Counted from the stretch's first letter, positions 45,078 through 56,219 are shown. The stretch: DNA of 64,000 nucleotides from Hypnocyclicus thermotrophus (GCF_004365575.1 NZ_SOBG01000010.1:1-64000); one strand, 5' to 3'. Notes: generated by a model not told the origin, from the letters alone. Translations and numbers: made by a program.

Positions 45078-46263
45078 TTTTTCCCTCTCTTTTTATATTT
45101 CCAGTTCTTAGTACGTTTAAAGCTAATGCAATTATCATATACATTGTTAAAGTCGAACTTCCTCCATAACTTAAAAATGGTAAAGGAATTCCTGTTGTAG
45201 GAAAAAGTCCTGTTACTACGTATAAATTTAAAATAACTTGTGATATTATCATATTTGCTATTCCAAAAACCAAATATTTCCCAAACATATTTTTACTCCT
45301 AAATGATATAAGTAGTAAAAAATAATAGAGTACTATATAACTTATTATTATTATTGTAGAAATTAAAAATCCCATCTCTTCACTAATAGTAGCAAAAATA
45401 AAATCTGTATGGATTTCAGGTACATAATTATATTTTTGTATCCCATTTCCATAACCTCTACCTAAAAAACCTCCGCTAGCTATGCCGTATATAGATTGAG
45501 TTACTTGATCATCCTTATCATATTTATTATGAAAAAGTCTTTCTACATATGAATTTATTCTACGAAATTTATAATCATTATGATTTGAGGTTTTATAAAT
45601 ATATACCCCTCCTAATAATATTGCTCCTATATAAAATATTAAAATAAATGTTTTAAATCCTTTTTTTATCTTTGATATTAAAAACATAGAAAGAAAAATT
45701 AAGCTATAATGAATAACCGTTCCTAAATCTTTTTCAAGTAATACTAAAGCTGGAATAATAAAAATTATTATAAAATTATTAATAATTTTTTTTTCTATTA
45801 AATCTATAAAACTAATTTGTTTATTATATTTTTCAATTTTTGAAAATATTTTTGCTAATAAGATAATAAAAGTTATTTTTGCAAACTCAGAAGGTTGAAT
45901 CTTAAATCCTAACGGTATGTCTAACCAACGTTTTGCTCCATTTACTTCTCTACCAAACAATACCCATATTAATAAAATATTTGTAAATAAATAAATAGTA
46001 AAAACAATATAAGAATTTTCTAACTTTTTATATGGGGCAATAAAAACTATTAAAAAAACAATTCCTAAACTTAATATTAAAAATATTAGTTGTTTAAAAG
46101 CTAATTTAAACCCTATTAAGCTTTTTTCATTTAATACATTATTTAAATTTGAGCTAGCAATATTTATTACACTAAATATAGAAAGTAATATAACAATCGA
46201 TATAATTACTATAAATATTGCATAATTTGGAATACTTGTTGAAAGTTGATTTTTTTTATCCAT
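45052..46263 (-). CDS. FtsW/RodA/SpoVE-family peptidoglycan glycosyltransferase
   Basis: SEDS-family membrane enzyme of 403 residues and about ten TM segments that polymerises lipid II. REVNGAKRWLDIPLGFKIQP (about 109-128), SEFAKI, and the C-terminal PLPFLSYGGSS are family signatures. FtsW and RodA cannot be separated with confidence; the start of a partner PBP gene is not present. I use the ATG preceded by GAGGGG; a GTG four codons earlier has no ribosome-binding site. It is the first gene of the N-degron operon, an unusual partner. Confidence 0.88.
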   Translation of the reverse strand: MDKKNQLSTSIPNYAIFIVIISIVILLSIFSVINIASSNLNNVLNEKSLIGFKLAFKQLIFLILSLGIVFLIVFIAPYKKLENSYIVFTIYLFTNILLIWVLFGREVNGAKRWLDIPLGFKIQPSEFAKITFIILLAKIFSKIEKYNKQISFIDLIEKKIINNFIIIFIIPALVLLEKDLGTVIHYSLIFLSMFLISKIKKGFKTFILIFYIGAILLGGVYIYKTSNHNDYKFRRINSYVERLFHNKYDKDDQVTQSIYGIASGGFLGRGYGNGIQKYNYVPEIHTDFIFATISEEMGFLISTIIIISYIVLYYFLLLISFRSKNMFGKYLVFGIANMIISQVILNLYVVTGLFPTTGIPLPFLSYGGSSTLTMYMIIALALNVLRTGNIKREGKNEFKRENN

Positions 46264-46354
46264 ATTTCCCCTCACTACTTTTATTTATAGATATTATATC
46301 AAAAAAATAACATAATTTATATAATTTAAATTATTTTTTTATACTTAAATTAAC

Positions 46355-46400
46355 AAAACCCAATTTCTAAATAATTTAAATATTTTAGAAATTAGGTTTT
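46355..46400 (-). terminator. Terminator after tcdA
   Basis: AAAACCCAATTTCTAAA pairs with TTTTAGAAATTAGGTTTT (one G-U pair) across an 11-base loop, with a T-run on the minus strand. Confidence 0.75.
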
Positions 46401-46415
46401 ATCTTCTATAAATCT

Positions 46416-47174
46416 TTAATTTTTTAAATTTAATATATCTTTTACTACTTCCGAAGCTATAATAAGTCCGGCCACTGACGGACTAAATGAGATACTTCCT
46501 GGTATTTGTCTTTTATTTTTACAATTTATTTCTGTATTAGTGAGACATACACAATTTTCCTTACACGATGTTACTGATATTTGAGGTTTTATTGGTATTT
46601 CTTTAGAATAAATAACTTTTAATTTTTTTATTCCTCGTTTTTTTAGCTCTCTTCTCATTACTTTAGCTAATGGACAAACAGATGTTTTATAAATATCTGT
46701 TACTTCAAACATAGTTGGATTTATTTTATTCCCTGTTCCCATTGAGCTAATAATAGGTATATTTTCTTTTTTACATTTTTCTACTAATAATAGTTTTGAA
46801 GTTACCATATCTATTGCATCTACAACATAATCGAATTTTTCTTTAAAAATTTCATCCTCTGTTTCTTTATTATATAAAATTTTTAATGCCTTTACATTAG
46901 CTTTTGGATTTATGTCCAATATTCTTTCTTTCATTATATTTACTTTTAATTTGCCAATTGTTTTAGTAGTCGCATGAATTTGTCTATTAATATTAGTTAT
47001 ACATATATCATCATAGTCAATTAAAGTGAAATTTTCAATTCCTGCTCTGGCTAATGCTTCAACAACAAATGATCCTACTCCACCTATACCAAATATTGCT
47101 ATATGTTTATTATTTAAAATTTCTAAATTTTTACTTCCAATAATTAATTCCGTTCTGGAAAATCTATGTTGCAT
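46416..47174 (-). CDS. tcdA: tRNA threonylcarbamoyladenosine dehydratase
   Basis: E1/ThiF-fold enzyme of 252 residues that cyclises t6A37 in tRNA. The N-terminal RFSRTELIIG opening, the ATP site IAIFGIGGVGSFVVEALAR (about 28-46), and LIDYDDICITNINRQIHA (about 53-70) are signatures of the CsdL/TcdA group. Paired cysteines near 166 and 207-210 (CVC) could form a metal or disulfide site. A ThiF or MoeB role is less likely because no partner sulfur-carrier gene is nearby. Confidence 0.88.
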   Translation of the reverse strand: MQHRFSRTELIIGSKNLEILNNKHIAIFGIGGVGSFVVEALARAGIENFTLIDYDDICITNINRQIHATTKTIGKLKVNIMKERILDINPKANVKALKILYNKETEDEIFKEKFDYVVDAIDMVTSKLLLVEKCKKENIPIISSMGTGNKINPTMFEVTDIYKTSVCPLAKVMRRELKKRGIKKLKVIYSKEIPIKPQISVTSCKENCVCLTNTEINCKNKRQIPGSISFSPSVAGLIIASEVVKDILNLKN

Positions 47175-47401
47175 TTTGCCTCCTAATTTTATCAGTTTTT
47201 ATATTTTTAATTATAAAAAATTTTACTCACTATAAAAATAACATCTTATTTTACTATATTTTACATATAAATTCAATAGTAAAATAGTAAATAATATTTT
47301 TTTGACATTTTTATATTTTTTTGTATTTGTTTTAAAATTTAAACTTATTTTTTTGATTTTTGATTTTTTTTGTGTTATTCTTATTTTAGAATGAATATTT
47401 C

Positions 47402-47430
47402 TTGACAAATCCAAAGAAATTTGATATCCT
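47402..47430 (+). promoter_or_regulatory. Promoter of the ilv operon
   Basis: TTGACA (47402-47407), 17 bases, TATCCT (47425-47430), with TGA before the -10 giving an extended -10. The predicted start is near 47437, about 57 bases before the leader peptide and 256 before ilvD. Confidence 0.8.
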
Positions 47431-47493
47431 TAATTTAACAAAATTATCCTAATGAGATAATACTATTTTAAGAATTTAAAGGAGGACATATTT

Positions 47494-47598
47494 ATGATAT
47501 TAATTATTAGCTTACCTATTCTTTTATCATTTGTCATAGTCTTATTACTAAATAAAGAAGCTAATAATAATATTAATAAATTGTCGTTGTTTTTATAA
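47494..47598 (+). CDS. ilvL: ilv operon leader peptide rich in Ile, Leu and Val
   Basis: The 34-residue peptide begins MILIISLPILLSFVIVLLLN and ends NKLSLFL. AAAGGAGG lies eight bases before the ATG. Of the first 19 residues, 14 are Ile, Leu or Val (five Ile, seven Leu, two Val). It lies between a strong promoter and the terminator before ilvD, as expected of a branched-chain amino-acid attenuator; the E. coli ilv leaders have the same design. Its last codons (47586-47597) are complementary to the 5' part of the terminator. It could also be read as a membrane peptide, but the context favours a leader. Confidence 0.8.
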   Translation: MILIISLPILLSFVIVLLLNKEANNNINKLSLFL

Positions 47599-47652
47599 TA
47601 CGTTTACGTATTTTAATACAGAATATTTTATATTTTAATATATAAAAACAGC
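47586..47652 (+). promoter_or_regulatory. Predicted antiterminator of the ilv attenuator
   Basis: TGTTTTTATA (47588-47597) is perfectly complementary to TATAAAAACA (47641-47650). One G-U and one G-C pair extend it to 12 pairs. The right arm includes the 5' arm of the terminator, so the two structures exclude each other. The left arm overlaps the stop codon of the leader peptide, so a ribosome reaching the stop would block it. Confidence 0.75.
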
Positions 47653-47676
47653 TGACATTTATCAGCTGTTTTTTTT
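47644..47676 (+). terminator. Attenuator terminator before ilvD
   Basis: AAAAACAGCTGA, six-base loop, TCAGCTGTTTTT, then more T. Only 16 bases separate it from the ilvD start, so it must be conditional. Confidence 0.9.
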
Positions 47677-47692
47677 ACAAGGGGGAATTTTT

Positions 47693-49351
47693 ATGAGAAG
47701 CGATAATATGACAAAAGGTTTGAAAAGAACACCACATTTATCATTATTAAAAGCACTTGGTTTGACTGACGAAGAAATAGGAAAACCAATTATAGGAATA
47801 GCTGGTTCTTTTAATGAAATAGTTCCTGGGCATATGCATTTAAGAACTCTTATTGATGCTGTAAAAGCTGGAGTAAGAATGGCTGGTGGAATACCTTTAG
47901 AATTTAATACTATTGCAATATGCGATGGTTTAGCTATGAATCACGAAGGAATGAAATATTCTTTAATAACTAGAAGTCTTATAGCTGATTCAATAGAGGC
48001 TACTACTATGGCTACTCCATTTGATGCAATGGTCTTTATACCAAGTTGTGATAAAAGTGTACCCGGAATGCTTATGGCTGCAGGAAGACTTAATTTACCT
48101 TCTATATTCTTAAGTGGTGGACCTATGCTTGCTGGAAAATTTAGAAATAAAAAAATAGGTCTTAGTAATGTATTTGAGTATGTAGGTGAGTATGAAAAAG
48201 GGACTATATCAGAATGTGAACTTAAAGAGGTAGAAAATACAGCTTGTCCTACTTGTGGTTCTTGTTCTGGAATGTATACTGCAAATACAATGAATTGTAT
48301 GACAGAAGCATTAGGAATAGGACTTCCTGGAAATGGAACAATTCCTGCTGTATACTCTGAAAGAATTAGACTTGCTAAATTAGCAGGAATGCAAATAGTA
48401 AAATTATATAATGAAGATATAAAAGCTAGAGATATTTTAACTAAAGAAGCATTTTTAAATGCTGTTGCTGTTGATATGGCATTAGGAGGTTCTAGTAATA
48501 CTGCTCTTCATATACCAGCTGTTGCTCATGATGCAGGTGTTGATTTAACTTTAGATGATTTTAACAAAATTGCAGAAAAAATAGCTCAAATATGTAAGCT
48601 TTCTCCTTCTGGAAATTATTTTATAGAAGATTTAAATGAAGCTGGAGGAATTCCTGCAGTAATGAAAGTATTACATGAAAATAATTTATTAGAAGAAGCT
48701 AAGAGTGTTGCATTAAAATCACAAAAAGAAATAGCTGAAAAAGCTGTTATAAAAGATAATGATGTAATAAGAAGTTTTGATAATGCCTATAATAAACGTG
48801 GTGGGTTAGCTGTATTAAAAGGTAATATAGCTAAAAATGGTTCTATTGTAAAAGCTGCCGGAGTAAAACCAGAAATGATGGTGCATGAAGGGCCTGCTAG
48901 AGTTTTTAACTCAGAAGAAGAAACAGTAGATGCTATTTATAGTGGAAAAATTAAAGCCGGCGATGTTGTAGTTATAAAATATGAAGGACCTAAAGGTGGT
49001 CCTGGTATGAGAGAAATGCTTGCTCCTACAGCTGCTATTGCAGGAATGGGACTAGATGGAAGTGTCGCTTTAATTACTGATGGTAGATTTAGCGGTGCCA
49101 CTAGAGGAGCTTCTATAGGACATATTTCACCGGAAGCCGCAGAAGGAGGAGAGATTGCAATAATTCAAGAAGGAGATATAATCACTATAGATATACCTAA
49201 TCGAACTCTTAATGTAAAACTTAGTGATGAAGAAATAGAAAATAGAATGAAAAATTTAAAAAAAGTAACAAAAAATGTAAAGGGATTATGTCTAAAAAAA
49301 TTTGCTCAAAATGTAAGTTCGGCACATAAAGGAGCTATTGAGGAATTATAA
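47693..49351 (+). CDS. ilvD: Dihydroxy-acid dehydratase
   Basis: Iron-sulfur dehydratase of 552 residues, the third common step of Ile and Val synthesis. Cluster cysteines are in [10 protein letters not shown] (about 120-129) and [19 protein letters not shown] (about 186-204). [12 protein letters not shown] and [11 protein letters not shown] near the C-terminus bind substrate. AAGGGGG precedes the ATG directly after the attenuator. It is the first structural gene of the operon. Confidence 0.96.
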   Translation: MRSDNMTKGLKRTPHLSLLKALGLTDEEIGKPIIGIAGSFNEIVPGHMHLRTLIDAVKAGVRMAGGIPLEFNTIAICDGLAMNHEGMKYSLITRSLIADSIEATTMATPFDAMVFIPSCDKSVPGMLMAAGRLNLPSIFLSGGPMLAGKFRNKKIGLSNVFEYVGEYEKGTISECELKEVENTACPTCGSCSGMYTANTMNCMTEALGIGLPGNGTIPAVYSERIRLAKLAGMQIVKLYNEDIKARDILTKEAFLNAVAVDMALGGSSNTALHIPAVAHDAGVDLTLDDFNKIAEKIAQICKLSPSGNYFIEDLNEAGGIPAVMKVLHENNLLEEAKSVALKSQKEIAEKAVIKDNDVIRSFDNAYNKRGGLAVLKGNIAKNGSIVKAAGVKPEMMVHEGPARVFNSEEETVDAIYSGKIKAGDVVVIKYEGPKGGPGMREMLAPTAAIAGMGLDGSVALITDGRFSGATRGASIGHISPEAAEGGEIAIIQEGDIITIDIPNRTLNVKLSDEEIENRMKNLKKVTKNVKGLCLKKFAQNVSSAHKGAIEEL

Positions 49352-49391
49352 TTTAAATAAAATAGAAATTTAAGAAGAAAGGTCTGGTAAA

Positions 49392-50594
49392 ATGTTTACT
49401 TTAAAGGATTTTACTTTAGCTGAAAATAGACTAAAAAATATAATAAAAGAAACTAGACTAATTTATAGTCCTGCTTTTAGTGAAGAGAGTCAAAATGAAA
49501 TATTTATAAAACCTGAAAATCTTCAAAAAACAGGTGCTTTTAAAATAAGAGGAGCCTATAATAAAATTGCATTATTATCAGATGAAGAGAAAAAAAGAGG
49601 TCTTATAGCTTCATCTGCAGGAAATCATGCTCAAGGAGTTGCTTTTGCTGCACAGCAACTTGGAGTCCCTGCTACTATAGTAATGCCAAAAACAACTCCT
49701 CTTATAAAAATAGAAGCTACAAAAAAGTATGGTGCAAAAGTTGTGCTTGCAGGTGATGTCTATGATGAAGCTTATGAAGAAGCAATGAGATTACAAAAAG
49801 AAAATAATTATACTTTTATTCATCCATTTAATGATAAAGATATAATAATAGGTCAAGGTACAATAGGATTAGAGATATTTAAAGAACTTCCAGATACAGA
49901 TGTAGTTTTAGTTCCTGTTGGTGGCGGTGGTCTTATTGCAGGAGTTGCTGCCGCTATAAAACTTGTAAATCCACATATAAAAATTGTTGGAGTAGAACCA
50001 GAAGGTGCCGCTAGTATGTTAGAATCATTTAAAAATGATAAAATAACTAAACTAGAAAATACTCACACAATAGCAGATGGAACTGCTGTAAAAGAAGTAG
50101 GAGAGTTAACATTTAATCTTTGTAAAAAATATGTTGATGAAATAATTACAGTATCAGATTATGAATTAATGGAAGCTTTTTTAATTCTTGTAGAAAAACA
50201 TAAAATAATAGCAGAAAATTCTGGTTTATTATCATTAGCTGGAATAAAAAGATTAAATGTAAAAAATAAAAAGATTGTTTGTGTAGTAAGTGGGGGAAAC
50301 ATTGATGTTCTTACTATATCATCTCTTATAACAAAAGGTTTAGTATCTAGAGGAAGAATTTTTAGATTTTCTATAACATTAAATGATAGACCTGGAGAGC
50401 TTTTATTAGTTTCAGATATTCTTGCTAAACAAAATGCTAATGTTATAAAATTAGACCATAATCAATTTAAAAATTTAGATAGATTTACTCATGTAGAATT
50501 GGAAGTAACAGTTGAAACTAATGGTGAAAGACATATACAAGAGATAATTAAAGCTTTTGCAAAGAAAGGATATAGTATAAACAAAGTAGAGTAA
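49392..50594 (+). CDS. ilvA: Threonine ammonia-lyase
   Basis: PLP enzyme of 400 residues making 2-oxobutyrate for isoleucine. The PLP lysine is in KTGAFKIRGAYNK (about 45-57). ASSAGNHAQGVA and GGGGLIAG are cofactor loops. The C-terminal 75 residues are a single ACT-like domain (RFSITLNDRPGELL). This is shorter than the classical biosynthetic enzyme (about 510, two regulatory repeats) and resembles the one-ACT type. Its position in the ilv operon argues for a biosynthetic role. Confidence 0.92.
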   Translation: MFTLKDFTLAENRLKNIIKETRLIYSPAFSEESQNEIFIKPENLQKTGAFKIRGAYNKIALLSDEEKKRGLIASSAGNHAQGVAFAAQQLGVPATIVMPKTTPLIKIEATKKYGAKVVLAGDVYDEAYEEAMRLQKENNYTFIHPFNDKDIIIGQGTIGLEIFKELPDTDVVLVPVGGGGLIAGVAAAIKLVNPHIKIVGVEPEGAASMLESFKNDKITKLENTHTIADGTAVKEVGELTFNLCKKYVDEIITVSDYELMEAFLILVEKHKIIAENSGLLSLAGIKRLNVKNKKIVCVVSGGNIDVLTISSLITKGLVSRGRIFRFSITLNDRPGELLLVSDILAKQNANVIKLDHNQFKNLDRFTHVELEVTVETNGERHIQEIIKAFAKKGYSINKVE

Positions 50595-50605
50595 GGAGGT
50601 ATATT

Positions 50606-52306
50606 ATGAAGAAAATAAATGGAGCCAGAATCATATTAGAAGGATTAAAAAGGCAAGGTGTAGATACAATATTTGGATATCCAGGAGGTAAAGTTATTCC
50701 TTTATATAATGAGCTTTATGATTTCTCTGGGATCAATCATATATTAACAAGACACGAACAAGGAGCTGCACATGCTGCTGATGGATATGCCAGAGTTACA
50801 GGAAAAGTTGGAGTATGTGTATCAACATCTGGACCAGGAGCAACAAATCTAGTGACAGGTATAATGACCGCATATATGGATTCTATTCCTATGGTTGCAA
50901 TTACTGGACAAGTAGCAACTTATGAAATAGGAAAAGATGCATTTCAAGAATCAGATATTACTGGGATTACAATGCCTGTTACAAAACACAATTATTTAGT
51001 TAAAGATGTAAAAGATTTACCTAGAATTATAAAAGAAGCATTTTATATAGCTAGCACTGGAAGACCAGGGCCTGTGCTTATCGATATACCTTCAAATATT
51101 CAACAAGCTGAAATAAATTTTGAAGAATTTGAAATATTACATAATGAACCTATTAGGTTGGATAGCTATAATCCTAATTATGAAGGTCATCCAAAACAAA
51201 TTAAAAGTGCAATTAGAATGATTAATCAATCAAAAAGACCAGTTATTTTAGCTGGAGCTGGAATAATAAAATCAAAAGCTTCAAAAGAATTTATTAAATT
51301 TGTCGAAAGAACTAATATTCCTGTAGGAGTTACTCTTCTTGGACTAGGTTCTATTCCCACAGCACATGATTTATGTTTAGGTATGCTTGGAATGCATGGA
51401 ACTTATGCAGCTAATTATTCAGTATTTGAATCTGATTTAGTTATTGCTATTGGTATGAGATTTGATGATAGAGTTACGGGTAATTTAGAAACTTTTGCAA
51501 AAAATGCTAAAGTAATACATATAGATATTGACCCTGCTGAAATAGGTAAAAATAAAAAAGCAGATATTCCTATTGTCGGTGATGTAAAAAGAGTTCTTGT
51601 TAAATTTTTAGAAAAAATGCCTCAAAGAGAAAAAACAGAATGGAATGAAACTGTAACTAAATGGAAAAATGAAAATCCTTTAGTTTATAAAAATTCTAAT
51701 GAAGAAATCAAACCTCAATATCTAATAGAAAAAATAAGTGAATTAACAAATGGTGAAGCAATAATTGTAACTGATGTTGGTCAGCACCAAATGTGGACTG
51801 CTCAATATTACAAATTTAAAAATCCTGATTCACATTGTACATCTGGGGGAGCTGGAACAATGGGATATGCACTTCCTGCAGCTCTTGGAGCAAAAGTTGG
51901 ACTTCCAAATAAACCAGTGATAGCAATTGTCGGTGATGGTGGAATTCAAATGACTTCGCAAGAATTAATGACTTTAGCTCATTTTAATATTCCTGTTAAA
52001 GTAGTTATTGTTAACAACTCTTATTTAGGAATGGTAAGACAATGGCAAGAAATTTTTTATTCTAATAGATACTCTCAAGTAGATTTAGAAATAAGTCCTG
52101 ATTTTGTAAAATTAGCTGAAGCATATAGTTTAAAAGGAGTAAGAATTGAAACCCCTTCTGAATTAGATGAAAAATTAAATGATTTACTTACATCTAATGA
52201 ACCTGTTGTTATTGATGTAAAAGTTTCAAAAGAAGAAAATGTATTGCCTATGGTTCCAGCAGGTGGCGATTCTCATAAAATGCTTGGAATAAAGGGGGAA
52301 TTATAA
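50606..52306 (+). CDS. ilvB: Acetolactate synthase large subunit
   Basis: ThDP enzyme of 566 residues forming acetolactate and acetohydroxybutyrate. The activating glutamate is in ILTRHEQGAAHAADGYAR (about 45-62). The ThDP/Mg2+ motif begins GDGGIQMTSQE near 443 and continues to NNSYLGMVRQWQ. The FAD region is GMRFDDRVTGNL. A catabolic synthase is unlikely because the regulatory subunit gene follows with overlapping stop and start (TAATG). Confidence 0.95.
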   Translation: MKKINGARIILEGLKRQGVDTIFGYPGGKVIPLYNELYDFSGINHILTRHEQGAAHAADGYARVTGKVGVCVSTSGPGATNLVTGIMTAYMDSIPMVAITGQVATYEIGKDAFQESDITGITMPVTKHNYLVKDVKDLPRIIKEAFYIASTGRPGPVLIDIPSNIQQAEINFEEFEILHNEPIRLDSYNPNYEGHPKQIKSAIRMINQSKRPVILAGAGIIKSKASKEFIKFVERTNIPVGVTLLGLGSIPTAHDLCLGMLGMHGTYAANYSVFESDLVIAIGMRFDDRVTGNLETFAKNAKVIHIDIDPAEIGKNKKADIPIVGDVKRVLVKFLEKMPQREKTEWNETVTKWKNENPLVYKNSNEEIKPQYLIEKISELTNGEAIIVTDVGQHQMWTAQYYKFKNPDSHCTSGGAGTMGYALPAALGAKVGLPNKPVIAIVGDGGIQMTSQELMTLAHFNIPVKVVIVNNSYLGMVRQWQEIFYSNRYSQVDLEISPDFVKLAEAYSLKGVRIETPSELDEKLNDLLTSNEPVVIDVKVSKEENVLPMVPAGGDSHKMLGIKGEL

Positions 52307-52794
52307 TGAGACATGTAATTTCAGTTATTGTAGAAAACAAACCCGGTGTTCTTACTAGAATATCTGCATTATTTAGTAGACGAGGATTTAATATAGAGAG
52401 TTTAACTGTTGGACATACTGAAAATCCAAAATTATCAAGAATGACTATAGTTGTTGAAGGTGATACTGATATATTAGAACAAATTGAAAAACAGTTATAT
52501 AAACTTATAGATACATTAAAAGTAATAGATTTACCAAAAGATACTTCTGTTAATAGAGAACTTGTACTTATAAAAGTAATAGCTGACAAAAAAAATCGTT
52601 CAGAAATTATTCAATTTACTGATATTTATAGAGGTAAAATAGTTGATGTTGGAGAAAATACTCTAACTATAGAAATTACTGGTGATGATGGAAAATTAGA
52701 AGCATTTATATCTATGATGAGTAAATTTGGAATAAAAGAATTAGTTAGAACAGGTAAAATAGCTCTTCATAGGGGAGAAAAAACTGTAATGTAA
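52306..52794 (+). CDS. ilvN: Acetolactate synthase small regulatory subunit
   Basis: A 162-residue subunit with an N-terminal ACT domain (MRHVISVIVENKPGVLTRIS, then GFNIESLTVG) that confers valine feedback inhibition. The C-terminal ACT-like domain has the usual RELVLIKV and RTGKIALHRG. The start overlaps the ilvB stop. Also called ilvH. Confidence 0.95.
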   Translation: MRHVISVIVENKPGVLTRISALFSRRGFNIESLTVGHTENPKLSRMTIVVEGDTDILEQIEKQLYKLIDTLKVIDLPKDTSVNRELVLIKVIADKKNRSEIIQFTDIYRGKIVDVGENTLTIEITGDDGKLEAFISMMSKFGIKELVRTGKIALHRGEKTVM

Positions 52795-52849
52795 AATGTA
52801 ACAAAAATAAATTTATAATTAAAATTTATATATATTAAAAATAAAATAG

Positions 52850-53857
<1,008 letters not shown>

Positions 53858-53866
53858 TTTTTATAT

Positions 53867-53897
53867 AAAAAAGAAGCTAAAATTAGCTTCTTTTTTT
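53867..53897. terminator. Terminator after ilvC
   Basis: AAAAAAGAAGCTAA directly facing TTAGCTTCTTTTTTT, with T-runs on both strands, between convergent genes. Confidence 0.88.
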
Positions 53898-53912
53898 AAT
53901 TCTATAATAAAT

Positions 53913-56012
53913 TTAATATTTAAAGAAATTTAGATCTGTTTTTAATTTTTCTAAAAGTTCATCTAGAGATTCAAGTAATTCTTGATTTTCTTTTATATGT
54001 TCTGTTACTGTTTCTGAAATATCTTTAGTTTCGATACTCAATGATTCTATTTCTGTTGAACTATCAGTAATATTACTTATCGCTGTTGTTATTTCTTTTG
54101 CTGCATGTGCTTGTTCTTCTATTGAATTACTTACATCTTCTATTTGAATAGCATTTTGATTATTATGCTCTATTATTATATCCATATTTTCTTTTGCACT
54201 ATTTGTCATTTTTAATCCTTCTTCTACTTTTTCTTTTACTTCTGTAGCACTAATTTTTACATCTTCTACTTCTAGTTGAATTGTTTTTATTAGATTATCT
54301 ATTTCATTTGTTTCTTTGTTTGTTTGTTCTGCTAATTTTCTTATCTCTTCTGCTACCACACTAAATCCTCTTCCTGCTTCTCCTGCTCTTGCTGCTTCTA
54401 TTGCTGCATTTAGTGCAAGTAAATTAGTTTGCTCTGCTATTGCATTTATTGCTACTGTTATATCCCCTATTTTATTTGATAAATCTTTTAGTTTATCTAT
54501 ATCTTTATTTGTTTGTTCTGTACTAATATTTATATTTTTCATATTTTCAGTAAGTTTATTCATATCAACTGCACTATTTTTAGCTATTTCTAAAGTTTTA
54601 TTAAATGAATTATTTACAACTTTGATATTTTCGTTTGCATTATCACTTGTTGCGCTTATTTCCTGAAGTGCTGCTAAACTTTCTTCTGAAGAAGCTGTTT
54701 GATTTCGTACATTATCCAATACAGTTTCAATTGCATTATTCAACTGCATTATTCCTTTATCTATAGAATTTTTTAATTCTGTATATGATGGACTATTTTC
54801 ACCATTTATTAAATTATCCATTGATTTATTAATCATTATATTTACTGATACAATATTTTTTGCTATATCATTTATTTGAGAAATAGTTGATTTTAATTTA
54901 TTTGTAAAATTATTAAAATCTTTTGTAAGTTCTGCTATTTCATCTTTTGTTGATACTTTTAAATTAGAATTCAAATCCCCTTCAGATAATTTTTTAAATT
55001 CGGCTATCATCATTTTTATAGGTTTTGAAATAGAATTTCCTATAATTTTAGAAAGAATTAATCCTAAAACAATAACTACTATTACTACTTTTAATAATAA
55101 TTTTTGAAGATTTAATAATGTTTCTAACATCTCATTAACTTCTGGTGCTCCCCCAAGTATCCATCCATTTTTTAATACTTTGTAGATAAATAATTTATCT
55201 TTCCCTTGAAATTTATATCTAAATATTCCTGATGTTTTACCACTATCTATCATCTCTTTTTTAAATAAGTCTCCCAACTCTTGACCAGCATCATAAATAC
55301 TTTTTAATTTTTCATTTGGATGATAAAGTAAATTTAAGTTCTGATCCATTAAAACTACATACCCTGTTTTAAAAAGTTTTACCTTTTTCAACTCTTCTTG
55401 TAAATGATTTAAATAAAACTCACTTCCTACTACGCCTATTACTTTCCCATTTTTTTCAAATTTTTTACCATAACTTACAAGTATTGTTCCTTTTCCCCAT
55501 GGATCCCATTTATATGGTTTTGACCAGTTACTTCCATTTTGTAATGGTTTTACCCACCAGTCATCTTTTTCGCTACTGCTGCCTATTACATTCCATTTTG
55601 CATTTCTTATCATCTTTCCATCTTTTTCTCTTACTGATATATGCATAATAGATTTAGTTACATTAGTATTTCCTTGAAACCAAACATTTTTATCTGCTGA
55701 TAAACGTCCTATTCCATAAAACATATTTAAAATACTATTTTCATAATTATCTGTATACTCTTGGCTTTCTTGTATTTTATCTAAATCTATTGTATTTTCA
55801 AGTATATTTATTGCATTATCTACTGTCATCATTGTAGTATGAATTTGGGTATTCATATCATTTGCTATGCCTGCCAATATTCCCATAACTATATTCTCTG
55901 CATCTTTTTGTATATCTTTACTTGTATAAATAAGAATATTTCCTAATATTAAAATAGTTGTAACCAATACAGTTCCAACAATACTAAGTCCAATTTTATT
56001 ACTTATTTTCAT
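53913..56012 (-). CDS. Methyl-accepting chemotaxis protein with dCache sensor
   Basis: Chemoreceptor of 699 residues. TM1 is at about 8-28. The periplasmic double-Cache region covers 35-298 ([20 protein letters not shown] at 152-171 and [17 protein letters not shown] near 217-233). TM2 is at about 305-323 and HAMP at about 325-380. The hairpin [20 protein letters not shown] lies at about 526-545. The Cache form with WWVKPL and PWG is often an amino-acid or organic-acid sensor, which is a family-level guess. AGGAGGG precedes the start. Divergent from yjjI. Confidence 0.93.
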   Translation of the reverse strand: MKISNKIGLSIVGTVLVTTILILGNILIYTSKDIQKDAENIVMGILAGIANDMNTQIHTTMMTVDNAINILENTIDLDKIQESQEYTDNYENSILNMFYGIGRLSADKNVWFQGNTNVTKSIMHISVREKDGKMIRNAKWNVIGSSSEKDDWWVKPLQNGSNWSKPYKWDPWGKGTILVSYGKKFEKNGKVIGVVGSEFYLNHLQEELKKVKLFKTGYVVLMDQNLNLLYHPNEKLKSIYDAGQELGDLFKKEMIDSGKTSGIFRYKFQGKDKLFIYKVLKNGWILGGAPEVNEMLETLLNLQKLLLKVVIVVIVLGLILSKIIGNSISKPIKMMIAEFKKLSEGDLNSNLKVSTKDEIAELTKDFNNFTNKLKSTISQINDIAKNIVSVNIMINKSMDNLINGENSPSYTELKNSIDKGIMQLNNAIETVLDNVRNQTASSEESLAALQEISATSDNANENIKVVNNSFNKTLEIAKNSAVDMNKLTENMKNINISTEQTNKDIDKLKDLSNKIGDITVAINAIAEQTNLLALNAAIEAARAGEAGRGFSVVAEEIRKLAEQTNKETNEIDNLIKTIQLEVEDVKISATEVKEKVEEGLKMTNSAKENMDIIIEHNNQNAIQIEDVSNSIEEQAHAAKEITTAISNITDSSTEIESLSIETKDISETVTEHIKENQELLESLDELLEKLKTDLNFFKY

Positions 56013-56150
56013 ATAAATCCCTCCTAAATTTAATTCTCTTAAAAAGAGTATACTGACTTTACATTTAATTTCCTTTTAAAAAGATGAAAAATTTTATAAA
56101 AATATTTTATAATATTAAAAAAAGCAAAATATTTTTATTAAATAGTCAAA

Positions 56151-56193
56151 TATGACATTTTTCATGTTTTTATATAAAAAAAAGAACTATAAT
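56151..56193 (+). promoter_or_regulatory. Promoter of yjjI-yjjW with CRP/FNR-like dyad
   Basis: TATAAT (56188-56193) gives a predicted start near 56200. TATGA-N6-TCATG (56151-56166) is a near-palindrome with the TGA-N6-TCA core of CRP/FNR sites, centred 41.5 bases before that start, the class II activator position. The -35 itself is poor, as expected for an activated promoter. Confidence 0.45.
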
Positions 56194-56219
56194 ATAAATA
56201 AAAACTATGAGGTGATATT

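Noticed and set aside
47223-47414. A 63-codon minus-strand frame in the ilv upstream region
   Set aside because: Composition is simple Lys/Ile/Asn from AT-rich DNA, there is no ribosome-binding site, and it overlaps the ilv promoter.
47437-47692. T-box riboswitch upstream of ilvD
   Set aside because: I see neither the conserved T-box sequence nor a specifier stem; a leader peptide and antiterminator explain the leader.
54316-54666. Alanine- and serine-rich 116-codon frame antisense to the chemoreceptor
   Set aside because: It arises from the complement of the conserved alanine-rich hairpin of the receptor; the same happens at 1813-2316 in the first receptor.
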